This document shows positions 35,781 through 44,055 of a stretch of 64,000 nt of DNA, piece by piece; within the stretch, counting starts at the first letter, position 1, and the number at the start of each line of letters is the position of its first letter. The DNA is from Brevundimonas guildfordensis (GTDB lineage Bacteria; Pseudomonadota; Alphaproteobacteria; Caulobacterales; Caulobacteraceae). Both the position numbers and the translations under genes were made by a program. A model generated the notes under the pieces. The model had not been told where the DNA came from. It worked only from the letters and a program-made list of their open reading frames with translations, and made no database searches. The DNA lies in contig NZ_JACSQU010000002.1 in assembly GCF_014836405.1 (NCBI RefSeq), positions 124,001 to 188,000 on the forward strand, in the 5' to 3' direction.

Positions 35781-36740
35781 AGGTCGAGGTCGCGGCGCAT
35801 CGGGGCCTGCATATGGGCGGCGTGGCCCCGGAAAACTCTCTGGACGCCTATCGGCTGGCCGCCCGCGCCGGGTTCGACCTGGTCGAGACGGACCTTCAGG
35901 CCACGTCCGACGGCGTGCTGGTGTTGATGCATGACAGCACCCTGAACCGGACGTGCCGGAACGCGGCGGACTATACGCCTCTGAGCGGCACGGTTCGGCT
36001 GGATCAGACGTCGTTTGCCGACCTGCGGGCCAACTATGTGTTGGCGGCGACGGATCCGGCGATGCGGCGCCCGGTGCCGACGCTGGCTGAGTTCGTGCAG
36101 GAGTGTCGCGCGGTCGGCGTGGTTCCTCTGATCGAGTTCAAGGGGCACATGCCCAACTCGCGCATCGATCAGGTGATCAGCGAGACGGTGCCAGTGCTGG
36201 GATGGGACGGCGTGGTCTTCATCGCCTTCGTCCATAACCAGATCGACTATATCCGCAGCGCCCGTCCGCTCCGGGTCGGTTTGGGCCTCGGTGATCTCCA
36301 ACGAGCGGAATGTGACCGGCGGGCGCGCGGGCCACACCCTCGGCAGCGGGCCTGTCGATGCCGACATTCTGCGGATGAACTTCGCGCCTGCATCGGGAAA
36401 TCCCTATGCCGACGCGACGCAGGTGATCCAGCAAGCCCCGAGGTTCCTGATCGGGAAGACGCAGCTTGTCGACGCCGAGACGCAAGGGCGCCTGTTCAAC
36501 ATGACGGACGGTCGGGTCTCTCCTGCAGGAAGCTGGACAAGAACCAGTGAGGCCACCGCCCAGGCGCTGCCCGATGAGGCGGCGTTCCCCTATCGCATCG
36601 GCGCGAACTACCTGGGCACCAACAACTCTGCGGAACTGGCCTTTATCGCCAGCTTCCCGTTCGTGACCACGACCGACCAGGACGGGGCCATGTACGGATC
36701 GGTCAAGGCCATCCTGGCGCATTCCGGCGTCGTCATCTGA
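35781..36740 (+). pseudogene. Glycerophosphodiester phosphodiesterase (GDPD) domain, 5'-truncated and frameshifted
   Basis: The reading frame to about 36285 shows a GDPD domain: VAAHRGLHMGGVAPENSLDA with the catalytic His-Arg and Glu-Asn, DLVETDLQATSDGVLVLMHD with the metal ligands, and VGVVPLIEFKGHM. Near 36275-36290 the frame must shift by one base to continue as VISNERNVTGGRAGHTL, ending at the stop at 36740. No start codon with a ribosome site precedes the domain; it abuts the start of the leftward small gene. GDPD domains occur in phage tail proteins and in lipid metabolism. I call it a pseudogene, although a sequencing indel is possible. Confidence 0.7.
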
Positions 36741-36829
36741 CACGTCGGCGAAGCGCGCAAGCTGGCCGCGAGCAGCGCAGATGTCCTTGACGTTTATGTG
36801 TCCGGGCAGAATAAGTCGGGCCCTACAAC

Positions 36830-36840
36830 GGGGGGGGGGG
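36830..36840 (+). repeat. Homopolymeric G11 tract
   Basis: Eleven consecutive G lie 12 bases before the ATG of the acyltransferase reading frame. In the acyltransferase frame an upstream ATG at 36781 would translate the tract (GGG), so length changes could alter expression or frame. Confidence 0.9.
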
Positions 36841-36852
36841 CGGCAGGCTCGA

Positions 36853-37568
36853 ATGGCCAGCAACGATATGATTGCAATCTCGGTGGCGGATTTGCCAAAG
36901 AGATGCTTCGTCAATTCTTTTGCTAGAGAAATGAGCGGGAGCGTTACATTTAGACCGGAAGACGAGGCCGCATTAGAGAGCAACTTCCGAATAAACGCTC
37001 ACGGCCATGCTTGCCAGAATCCTTCCGACGCGAATGTATCTGTTGTATTGGGATCAATACCCAGTATTGGCCTATCAATTGGCTCTCTCAACTCAAGCCT
37101 AACGGTTCGCCGTAAGTGTGCCGGCCGATTCAGCATGAATCTGTTCTTCCCGACGAATGTTTCGATCGGCAATGGCGTTACCAGTAACGGCGTTAACATC
37201 TTGGGTTCTGGAGGGGTCCTCTCAATCGGCGACGATTGCATGTTTGCAGATGCCATTCTATCCACATTGGCGACAGTCATGGCGTGATCGATGTAGCAAC
37301 CGGCGAGATTATCAACGCTGGAAGGAACGACGTGGCGATCGGGGATCATGTGTGGATCGGAGCTGGAGCGCGGATATTGAAGAATGCGCGCATCGGTAAG
37401 GGCTCGATCGTAGCGGCCGTGTCCCTCGTTGCCGGCAAGGACTACCCTCCTTGCAGTTTGATTGCCGGATCTCCGGCGGTCGTGAAGAGATCCGGCACCT
37501 CCTGGACGAGGAGCTCGATCGGCGTAGGGTGGGAAAGCACGAAGGCCAAGTTTGGCCTAACGGAATAA
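36853..37568 (+). pseudogene. Hexapeptide-repeat O-acyltransferase, frameshifted
   Basis: The first frame (MASNDMIAISVADLPKRCFV) runs into left-handed beta-helix sequence (NVSIGNGVTSNGVNILGSGG, VLSIGDDCMFADAI). It then meets a stop at 37287. The -1 frame continues the same fold from about 37255 with HIGDSHGVIDVATGEIINAG, NDVAIGDHVWIGAGARILKN and ARIGKGSIVAAVSLVAGKDY, ending at 37568. Together they match sugar O-acetyltransferases of the NodL/WbbJ type, with the catalytic His in GDSHG. Base composition is markedly lower in GC than the chromosome. Phages often carry such genes for lysogenic conversion. The break may be mutation, reversible slippage or sequencing error. Confidence 0.75.
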
Positions 37569-37659
37569 GTCCGACCCGACCGAGGCTGCGTGCAGATATT
37601 GACTTCTGTTACGGCTTCGGGGCCGCTCACACCTATCGGTGATAGCGGCGTGTAGGCCC

Positions 37660-37760
37660 TGGTGAACGGGCGCCTGTTGCAGATGCAGCCCGACGCCAGC
37701 CCAGGCAGGGCGCTGCGGCCATGTGACGTGCTCGTCAGCGGCCATCCTGCCCATGCGCGC
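37660..37760 (+). pseudogene. Decayed fragment of a DUF4376-type tail gene
   Basis: This stretch reads GRLLQMQPDASPGRALRP then DVLVSGHPAHAR. It aligns with ERLLQMRPEDQRNWQALQ and VVSGAPETVLPMR in the intact copy at about 38950-39060. CGCCTGTTGCAGATGC is identical between the two. It is a remnant of a second copy of the tail gene's 3' part. The rest of 37569-37949 holds no supportable gene. Confidence 0.5.
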
Positions 37761-37949
37761 GCTTGACTTCTAGAATATTCAGACCGCGCGGCCCCGCTTT
37801 TTGCATACGCCGCGGACGGTCGCCGCTCGCCCACGGCGGCATCCGCGTTGGGCCGCGAGGCGACATCATGCGCAGCCTTCGAGGTGGCCAGCGCCCCGTC
37901 CGCTCGCCTGATGCCTGGTTGCCTAATCGAAACACGCATCGGAGAAGAA

Positions 37950-39235
37950 ATGGCAGTCAGGATTGCGCTGCGGCTCACGTCGCAAGGCTGGGTTATTGAT
38001 GATCAGGTGGTAGCCGCCCTGCGCGAGGAGGGCATAGGCGGCGGCGAGAAGGGCTGGTCTCCGGTCATCGCCGGGGAGATCGACGGTGCGCGCCGCGTTC
38101 TGCGCGTGGTGGACTGGACAGGCGGCGCCGGCGCCAAGCCAATCGCCCTCGGCTACATCGCCGCGACGGGGCTATCTGCGAACATCGCCGACGCCATCGA
38201 CGTGGGCGGCGCGGTCACGGAACAGGCCGTGCTGGACGCGCTCGGATTCACCCCCGCCGATGGGGCCGACACCTACACCAAGGACGAGGTGGACGCGGCG
38301 TTCGATGCGCTGCCCGCGCCTCCGACCGTCCCGACCTTCGCCACGGTGGCCGAGGTTCGCGACGGGACGGCGGATGGCAAGATCATCGCGCCGAAGGTGT
38401 TGGCGGATGCGCTGGCGACGGTGCCGGTCACGCCCGCGACGGCAACGGCTGGGCTGGACTTTTCCGGCTTTATCAACGCCGAGATCGCGATGACCGGCAA
38501 CCTGACGGCCGGGCCTCCCAGCGGCGATTTGCGCGCAAGACGGGCGAGATCGACTTCGTGCAGGACGCGACGGGCGGGCGGACGGTCGCCTTCCACGCCG
38601 ACTACATCGTCCCAGCCAAGTTCAGCCTTCAGGCCACAGCCAACGGTCGCACGTCGGTCCCGTATCGCTATCAGGCCAACGGCAAGGTTCGCCTCGCCCA
38701 CGCCCCCCGCGACCCCTCGTCCGGCTGGCTGATCATTGACGACGTGCAGTATCCGCCCGACTGGCCGCATGACGACCTTGTCGCGCTGGGGCTGGAATGG
38801 GTCGAGCCCGAGCCGCCGGCACTGACGGCCGATGACATTTGCCGCCAGATCGACGCCGAGCGGGACCGGCGCACGGCGCTGGATTTCGCCTATGACTTCG
38901 GGGAAACCCCGGCCGTGGACGACAGCGGCGGCGAGATCGCAGCGGGCGAACGCCTGTTGCAGATGCGCCCCGAGGATCAGCGCAACTGGCAGGCCCTGCA
39001 GGGCGCGGCGCTGACGGCTGTCGTGTCGGGCGCGCCTGAAACCGTCCTGCCCATGCGGGCCGAGGACAACTGGAACATCCAGACCACGGCGGCGCAGGTG
39101 CTTCAGGTGCTGGCGGCCATGACCGCTCACGCCTCGGCCCTGCTGCTCCACGGCGGGGCGCTGAAGTCTCAGGTGCGGGCGGCGGCTGATCCGGCGTCTG
39201 TCGACTGGATGACGGGATGGCCCGGCGATGTTTGA
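37950..39235 (+). pseudogene. Phage tail-fibre-like protein with DUF4376 C-terminus, frameshifted
   Basis: The ATG at 37950 has a good ribosome site (GGAGAAG). The N-terminal part (RIALRLTSQGWVIDDQVVAA) leads to a collar with repeats typical of tail fibres (GGAVTEQAVLDALGFTPADG, TYTKDEVDAAFDALPAPP). Around 38520-38540 one base appears missing: the frame changes from NLTAGPPSG to RFARKTGEIDFVQDATGG. It then runs to the DUF4376 domain (DDICRQIDAERDRRTALDFA, ERLLQMRPEDQRNWQALQ), ending at 39235. The collar suggests receptor binding. Either a true pseudogene or an assembly indel. Confidence 0.78.
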
Positions 39236-39329
39236 CCGCCTGATCCTAGAAGTCGGCCTGATCGCAGGCCTGATCCTGCTGGCGGTGTTCGCCGCGGGCT
39301 TTGCGACGGGGCGACTGACCCGGCGCTGA
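39228..39329 (+). CDS. 33-residue single-helix membrane peptide
   Basis: The ATG overlaps the end of the tail gene. The peptide MFDRLILEVGLIAGLILLAV followed by FAAGFATGRLTRR is one membrane helix with a basic tail. Its position between tail and holin-like genes suggests a lysis accessory role, by inference only. Confidence 0.5.
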   Translation: MFDRLILEVGLIAGLILLAVFAAGFATGRLTRR

Positions 39330-39406
39330 CGAACCCGGTTCGTCCCTGAAGCCACGCCCACGCGTCGGCTGCCTATCACTCATGGCCGACATTCTTGGAG
39401 GGGCGG

Positions 39407-39742
39407 ATGCTCGACCCGAGGGATTTCCCCGCGTTCTGGGGCCTGTGCGGCGGTTTGCTTTTCGGAGCCGTCGGTCTGGTCACCGCCTATTCCGCCAAGG
39501 CCGGCAATCCGCTGGCCCAGCGTAAGGCGTGGCTGCATCTGGGGCTCGGCGTCGTGGCCGGTCCCATTCTGGCCGAAGCGTTCACGCCCAGCCTAATCTC
39601 CGTTGTTCCTGCGCTCGATATGCGTGGGGTGGCGATGACCTTGGGCTGGATCGCGGCGAACGACCCTCGCGGCTTCTTCGGCTTCACCAAGCGCCTGGTC
39701 TATGGGGCGCTTCACGCGGTTCTGAAGGAGACACAGCGATGA
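39407..39742 (+). CDS. Holin-like membrane protein
   Basis: The 111-residue protein starts at an ATG preceded by GGAGGGGCGG. It has hydrophobic segments at about 9-28 (FWGLCGGLLFGAVGLVTAYS), 43-60 (LGLGVVAGPILAEAF) and 68-85, with a basic C-terminus. The size, topology and position before the endolysin genes fit a phage holin, which would make the inner-membrane lesion. A four-base overlap (ATGA) couples it to the next gene. Confidence 0.65.
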   Translation: MLDPRDFPAFWGLCGGLLFGAVGLVTAYSAKAGNPLAQRKAWLHLGLGVVAGPILAEAFTPSLISVVPALDMRGVAMTLGWIAANDPRGFFGFTKRLVYGALHAVLKETQR

Positions 39743-40251
39743 CCGCTCACGACTGGATGGTTCTGGCGACGGGGCTTGTTTTCCTGTCGGCCGGGGCGGT
39801 GCTGAGCCAGGTGTTCCGCCTGCTTGGGCCGACCTATCACACCAAGATCACGGCCCATTGGGCGGTGCGGGGCTTCTTCTTCGCATCGACCATCATCCTT
39901 GTGGCGCGCGGCCTCTCCTTCGTCTTTCCGGGCAAGGCCTTCGCGGTTCAGCACATGAGCGCTCTGGTCCCGGCCTCGGCCTTTGTCGTTCTCGGCCTCT
40001 CGCTCGTCCTGCTCGAATGGGTGATGCGGGACCGGGCACCGCCGCCGTGGACGGAACGCCTGCTGGGCTTCGCTGTGCGCCGAGGCGTCTCGGATCAGGC
40101 GGTTGCGGAGATGGCCTTCGCCCTGCCGCCCGAACCGCATGGACGATCCGCCAGCGAGCGCGAGCCGTGCCGCAGCATGCGCCTATGCATGATGGCGGGG
40201 GCCGTCGCGATCATTCTGGTCATTTTGGCCGTGCTGCTTACGGGAGCATGA
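39739..40251 (+). CDS. Membrane protein coupled to the holin-like gene
   Basis: A 170-residue protein with four predicted helices: two early (MVLATGLVFLSAGAVLSQVF, AVRGFFFASTIILVARGLSF), one at ALVPASAFVVLGLSLVLLEW, and a C-terminal one (MMAGAVAIILVILAVLLTGA). I do not recognise the family. Coupling to the holin-like gene suggests a shared lysis or membrane role. The ATG is inside the upstream stop; the frame is open further upstream only as an antiphase reading. Confidence 0.65.
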   Translation: MTAHDWMVLATGLVFLSAGAVLSQVFRLLGPTYHTKITAHWAVRGFFFASTIILVARGLSFVFPGKAFAVQHMSALVPASAFVVLGLSLVLLEWVMRDRAPPPWTERLLGFAVRRGVSDQAVAEMAFALPPEPHGRSASEREPCRSMRLCMMAGAVAIILVILAVLLTGA

Positions 40252-40508
40252 TCGCGGATAGCGACCAATCGCTCGGTATCAGTTGGGGAGTGAGCAATCG
40301 GATGCCAACAATCTGCACCCTTGATAGACCCGCATCTCTCGGCCTGAACTTTTGTTATTCTAGGCAGCGGGCGGATCACCTTGTGAGTAAGGTTTAGTAA
40401 AATAAGATCCGACCTCTGAATGTTTCCTTTGCGGCTCGCGATGCTGCTCACCTGTTGCTAGCCACGAAGCCCTGGCGCCAGGGTTATAGTTGCGCTAGTC
40501 ATCCGCAG

Positions 40509-41633
40509 ATGTTTACGCTAGAGTTCGATGAGAGAATCTATAGCTTTGGTAAGTACGAGGCGCTTGTCAGAGTAGGGACAACCGATAGGCTGATTATCTC
40601 GCTGTCTGGCGTGGGCAATGTCGCCGCGAACCAAATGGGCTTTGAGTGGCGAGCGACCATCCGGAGGCAGTCGGAAGGCGCAACTTATGTCATCGTTAAA
40701 GACACTGCTCGGTCATGGTTCAACGAAGACGATGGGTTCTCACAGTTAGTCGATTTTATCCGCCGGCTAATTCTTGATCAGCATATTTCCGACGCTGTCG
40801 CCATCGGCTTGAGTATGGGCGCGTACGGCGCATTGGTGCTTGCTAGTGTGCTTCCGATCGATCGCGTCATTGCGATGTCCTCAAGGGCATGTCTCGACGA
40901 GAGGGGCGCATTCGACGGCCGCAATCGCTCGCTGATTCAGAAGATTGCGGCCGGCCCGCGATTGAGTGTCGCCGGGCTTGAGAAACCTAGCACAACCTAC
41001 GTCTATGTCTTTTCCGTCGATGAGCGGAACGACGTCTTCCATGCCGAAATCTTCGCGGCAAACAGCGCTGGCAACAATACGGTGTTCCTCGCGTATCATG
41101 GCGACCATAATACTGGTGTCACTATGACGCGTTCAGGCACCCTCTCCTCGACAATGGGGACCATTCTAGCGGGCGATCTGTCCCCAGGCACCTGGAGCAA
41201 GCTCGGATTCACGGCTGTTTCTACGGACGAGATCACTGCGATTGCCGCCTTCCATCGCGCCCCCAGAGGGATTGACGCCGCGGGCTTGGCTGAGATCATT
41301 TCCCACCGCATTCTTCCTTGCGGCGCCGAGGCGATGAAGGATTTGCGGCATCTTTGGCCGCATGCTCCGGTTTCAACGGGGAGGCGGATCGGACCTAACC
41401 ATTTGCGAGCCTATCTCGGCCGGGGGTGGGGCGGAGCTCAGGCCACCGGAACCTGGAGCGTCGGAAAAGACCACGTTCTACAGTTCAGCATCATCGAACT
41501 ATCGCAGCCTACATCTGTGCGAGTTACGCTCGCGCTGAGGGCCCTGGTGAACAACCGACAGGAACGTCAGTCTATTTTGATTAAGCAAGGCGAACTGATC
41601 GTTTTCGAGAAGGTCGTGACTGTGGAAGACTAA
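40509..41633 (+). CDS. Alpha/beta-hydrolase-fold protein, probable prophage cargo
   Basis: The 374-residue protein (MFTLEFDERIYSFGKYEALV) has the nucleophile elbow AIGLSMGAYGALVLASVLP (GxSxG) near residue 105. A late His in LAYHGDHNTGVTM is a plausible catalytic His. The C-terminal ~100 residues (GWGGAQATGTWSVGKDHVLQ) look like a separate beta domain. Base composition is clearly lower in GC than the chromosome. A TTG at 40455 would add 18 residues. I infer a serine esterase, perhaps acting on surface glycans together with the nearby acyltransferase; the substrate is unknown. Confidence 0.72.
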   Translation: MFTLEFDERIYSFGKYEALVRVGTTDRLIISLSGVGNVAANQMGFEWRATIRRQSEGATYVIVKDTARSWFNEDDGFSQLVDFIRRLILDQHISDAVAIGLSMGAYGALVLASVLPIDRVIAMSSRACLDERGAFDGRNRSLIQKIAAGPRLSVAGLEKPSTTYVYVFSVDERNDVFHAEIFAANSAGNNTVFLAYHGDHNTGVTMTRSGTLSSTMGTILAGDLSPGTWSKLGFTAVSTDEITAIAAFHRAPRGIDAAGLAEIISHRILPCGAEAMKDLRHLWPHAPVSTGRRIGPNHLRAYLGRGWGGAQATGTWSVGKDHVLQFSIIELSQPTSVRVTLALRALVNNRQERQSILIKQGELIVFEKVVTVED

Positions 41634-41914
41634 ACGTTCGACGCCGTCTTCGACCTCACCACTTCCTCAGATCTCGAACTGAGCATCGAAACCCCGGACG
41701 CAGTGACCCCAAAGTCGCTCGGAGTGAATGGGGACGAGAGGATGTTAGCCTTGTATCTAATGGGCCTACGCATCGACCGTCGTTGCTCTGCTGAACTCCA
41801 CCCCTCTTAAATCCGAGGCTGGACACTGCATCTTCAGTGCGCTGCGCCCCGGCAGTAAGTCCTGTCAATCAATCGCGTGGTTCACTGAACGCGCAGAGAC
41901 GGGTCAAGCTGGCA

Positions 41915-42109
41915 TTATTCCGGCCAGAGCCCCACAGCCTGCCCGCATCGTTCACGTAGCTGGCGCCAGGTGGCTCGCCCCTCGATCCCGAACACATCCG
42001 ACTGGGTATAGCCCTCTCTGATTAACGCCCGCCGAACTTCCGAGGGAATGCGAAAACGACCGCTGTCCGCCAACTCGAAGGCGCGCAGGATAATTGGTGT
42101 TTGCAGCAT
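41915..42109 (-). CDS. Small hypothetical protein of the element
   Basis: A 64-residue protein (MLQTPIILRAFELADSGRFR, IPSEVRRALIREGYTQSDVF) with a strong GGGGAG ribosome site before its ATG. The 'ARELADSGRF..IRRALxxEGY..LRxRLRxxC' pattern recurs in small alphaproteobacterial proteins of unknown function. It is probably real. Confidence 0.6.
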   Translation of the reverse strand: MLQTPIILRAFELADSGRFRIPSEVRRALIREGYTQSDVFGIEGRATWRQLRERCGQAVGLWPE

Positions 42110-42180
42110 CCTGAACTCCCCTTTCAGGCGAGTCAGAACGCAGCGGTCTCAGTTATGGTTGCCCGCGGGCGCGGCGGCCT

Positions 42181-42285
42181 TCAGCCCATCGCCATCCAAT
42201 AGAGAACGCCGAAGATCGCCAGGCATGGGGCGATCAGGACCGACTCCAAGACCCAACCGACGCGCTTGCGATGCCTTCCCGGCAT
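42181..42285 (-). CDS. 34-residue membrane peptide
   Basis: MPGRHRKRVGWVLESVLIAP followed by CLAIFGVLYWMAMG: a basic start and one hydrophobic helix, preceded by a GGGGGCGG ribosome-like site. Small and without known relatives, so confidence is modest. Confidence 0.4.
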   Translation of the reverse strand: MPGRHRKRVGWVLESVLIAPCLAIFGVLYWMAMG

Positions 42286-42362
42286 GTCCGCCCCCAGTTC
42301 GATGAGCGGCGATACTTACGCGATTGAGGGTTTTTGTCGAGGGTGGCGGCCGGATCGAAGAT

Positions 42363-42533
42363 TCAAGCCGCCTGCTTCATGATCGTCGCGGCACCGGAAT
42401 TCAGCAGATCGATGTCGACCCCACAGTCTCTAAGAATCTGGGCGGCGAGGTCGGGGCAACCGCTCACTGGCAGAACTTCCCCAAAGTAGCTCATCCAAGC
42501 CTCCGACACGATCTGCTCTTCAATCGTAATCAC
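42363..42533 (-). CDS. 56-residue small hypothetical protein
   Basis: Starts at a GTG six bases after AGGAG and reads VITIEEQIVSEAWMSYFGEV, then LPVSGCPDLAAQILRDCGVD, then IDLLNSGAATIMKQAA. The composition is balanced and protein-like, unlike the opposite-strand reading. It sits at the start of a leftward cluster of small genes opposite the lysis genes. Function unknown. Confidence 0.5.
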   Translation of the reverse strand: MITIEEQIVSEAWMSYFGEVLPVSGCPDLAAQILRDCGVDIDLLNSGAATIMKQAA

Positions 42534-42618
42534 CGATACTCCTACGCGCTGCGGTTCAGCTCATAACTAGCGCCGAGCCTCGCGCTTCTGTTCCCCACAT
42601 TCTGAACTGGATTCCGAC

Positions 42619-43386
42619 ATGGACCGTAAGGCCCTCTTCCACGCCGTGCGCCCGTTTGCGCCAGGCAGAAGGCTGAAGCCCGATTGGGTGCCGATGATCA
42701 ACGCCCTGGCCGATGCGTTCGGCCTTCCATCCGTAGCGAACGGCCGAGTGCAGACCGATCTGACCGATCAGGACTTCGCCGACGCGGCGACGGCGCTGGG
42801 CTGTTCGGTCGCGCAGATCCGCGCGGTGTTCGAGGTGGAAGCCTCGGGGGCCGGCTGGTTCACCGACATGCGCGGCGAGATCCTCGCGCTGGACGGGCCG
42901 GGCGGCTTCCTGGACGGATCATCCCTGCCCAAGATTCTGTTCGAAGCCCACGTCTTCGACAAGGAGACTGGCGGTCGTTTCCGGGCCTCGCATCCCAACC
43001 TGTCGTCCGCGCGCTGGAACAAGGCGCTCTACGTCGGCGGCCAGGGTGAATACGAACGCCTGCACCGCGCTATGCAGTTGGACGCCCGCGCCGCGTTGCG
43101 TTCGGCTTCGTGGGGCGCGCCTCAGATCATGGGCTTCAATCACAAGCTGGCGGGCTTCGACACGGTTGAGGCCTTCATCGAGGCGATGAAGACCGGCGCC
43201 CGTGCGCACCTGATGGCCTTCGTCGCCTTCGTGAAGGCCAGCGGCCTGACAGCCGCGCTGCGACAGATCACGACTTATCACGCCAGCGCCGAGGCCTTCG
43301 CCCGGGGGTACAACGGGCCCGCCTACAAGGCGAACGAGTACCACGTCAAAATCGCCCGGGCCTTCGCGAAGTGGAGCGCGAAGTGA
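42619..43386 (+). CDS. Phage endolysin, N-acetylmuramidase domain (DUF3380 type)
   Basis: The 255-residue protein has an N-terminal peptidoglycan-binding-like part (about 1-60) and a muramidase domain. The likely catalytic Glu lies in AVFEVEASGAGWF. It is followed by KILFEAHVFDKETGGRF, SWGAPQIMGFNHKLAGF and the C-terminal FARGYNGPAYKANEYHVKIA. It should cleave the glycan strand of peptidoglycan after holin action. Its stop overlaps the GTG of the i-spanin-like gene. Confidence 0.92.
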   Translation: MDRKALFHAVRPFAPGRRLKPDWVPMINALADAFGLPSVANGRVQTDLTDQDFADAATALGCSVAQIRAVFEVEASGAGWFTDMRGEILALDGPGGFLDGSSLPKILFEAHVFDKETGGRFRASHPNLSSARWNKALYVGGQGEYERLHRAMQLDARAALRSASWGAPQIMGFNHKLAGFDTVEAFIEAMKTGARAHLMAFVAFVKASGLTAALRQITTYHASAEAFARGYNGPAYKANEYHVKIARAFAKWSAK

Positions 43387-43757
43387 GCTTCCTCCGCACC
43401 CTCTCGCTCACCGGATGGCTCGCCGTCGCCGTCCTGACGCTTGCCCTGATCCTTCTGACCATGTGCGCCGTCGATAGCCGTCAGAAGGCCGCTGACAGGC
43501 TTCGACAGGCCGACGCAGGCAAGACCCTGGCCGAGGGCCGGACAGCCGCCGCGCAGGACGCCAGCGCCATCCGAGACCGGGCCGACGCCCGAGAGCAACA
43601 GATCGACCAGTCCACACAGGAGACGACCGATGCAATCCGCAATGCGCCTGACGATGCTGCTGCTGGCGACCACGGCCTTAGGAGCCTGTGCAAGCTCTAC
43701 CCGGATCGTGACCCCCGCTGTCGGATGCTCGAAGCTCGTCCCGGCCGGGTGGGCTGA
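43383..43757 (+). CDS. Rz-like inner-membrane spanin
   Basis: The 124-residue protein starts at a GTG inside the endolysin stop (VSFLRTLSLTGWLAVAVLTL). It has one N-terminal membrane helix and a long periplasmic coiled coil (RQKAADRLRQADAGKTLAEG). Size, topology and gene order match phage i-spanins (Rz). The second-frame lipoprotein gene begins inside it. Together they would bridge and fuse inner and outer membranes at lysis. Confidence 0.8.
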   Translation: MSFLRTLSLTGWLAVAVLTLALILLTMCAVDSRQKAADRLRQADAGKTLAEGRTAAAQDASAIRDRADAREQQIDQSTQETTDAIRNAPDDAAAGDHGLRSLCKLYPDRDPRCRMLEARPGRVG

Positions 43758-43962
43758 TCCTGTTCCGTCCGCCGCCTTTCCGCAGGACGCCGCCTCGGTC
43801 CGCGACTGGCAGGTGTTCGGCGTCGAGCAGTCGGGCCAGCTGGCCAAGGCCACTGGGCGGACGGCGGACGTGATCGGGATCGTGCGGGCCTGCGAGGCGC
43901 GTGACGCGGCGGCCGTCGAGCGAATAGGGCGGCCGTGGCGGGCTCGCTTGAGGCCAGGCTAG
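43630..43962 (+). CDS. Rz1-like outer-membrane spanin lipoprotein
   Basis: The 110-residue protein has a lipoprotein signal (MRLTMLLLATTALGACASST, lipobox LGAC) and a CACAGGAGACG ribosome site. Its first 128 bases overlap the Rz-like gene in another frame, the classic nested spanin arrangement. It is Pro-poor compared with lambda Rz1 and somewhat longer, so the assignment rests on context and lipobox. Confidence 0.75.
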   Translation: MQSAMRLTMLLLATTALGACASSTRIVTPAVGCSKLVPAGWADPVPSAAFPQDAASVRDWQVFGVEQSGQLAKATGRTADVIGIVRACEARDAAAVERIGRPWRARLRPG

Positions 43963-44013
43963 GGGCCCAACCTCCCATTATGCCTGCTGCGTCGAGCCCC
44001 GAGGCTCCGCCAT

Positions 44014-44055
44014 GCCCCGTCGCCCTTCACCGGGTGGCGGGGCTTTCTTCGTTTT
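44014..44055 (+). terminator. Intrinsic terminator after the lysis cassette
   Basis: GCCCCG/CGGGGC outer stem with an inner CGCCC/GGGTGG-type pairing, followed by TTTCTTCGTTTT. It ends at the stop codon of the convergent IPTL-CTERM gene. Confidence 0.75.

Noticed and set aside
35801..36367. Upstream extension of the leftward frame ending at 35564
   Set aside because: Only the last 71 codons look like protein; the rest is antisense to the GDPD domain.
37442..37978. 178-codon leftward frame over the decayed tail region
   Set aside because: Antisense to the acyltransferase 3' end and the DUF4376 remnant, with no ribosome site and biased composition.
41656..41868. 70-codon leftward frame after the hydrolase gene
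   Set aside because: No ribosome site and no protein-like pattern; likely chance.
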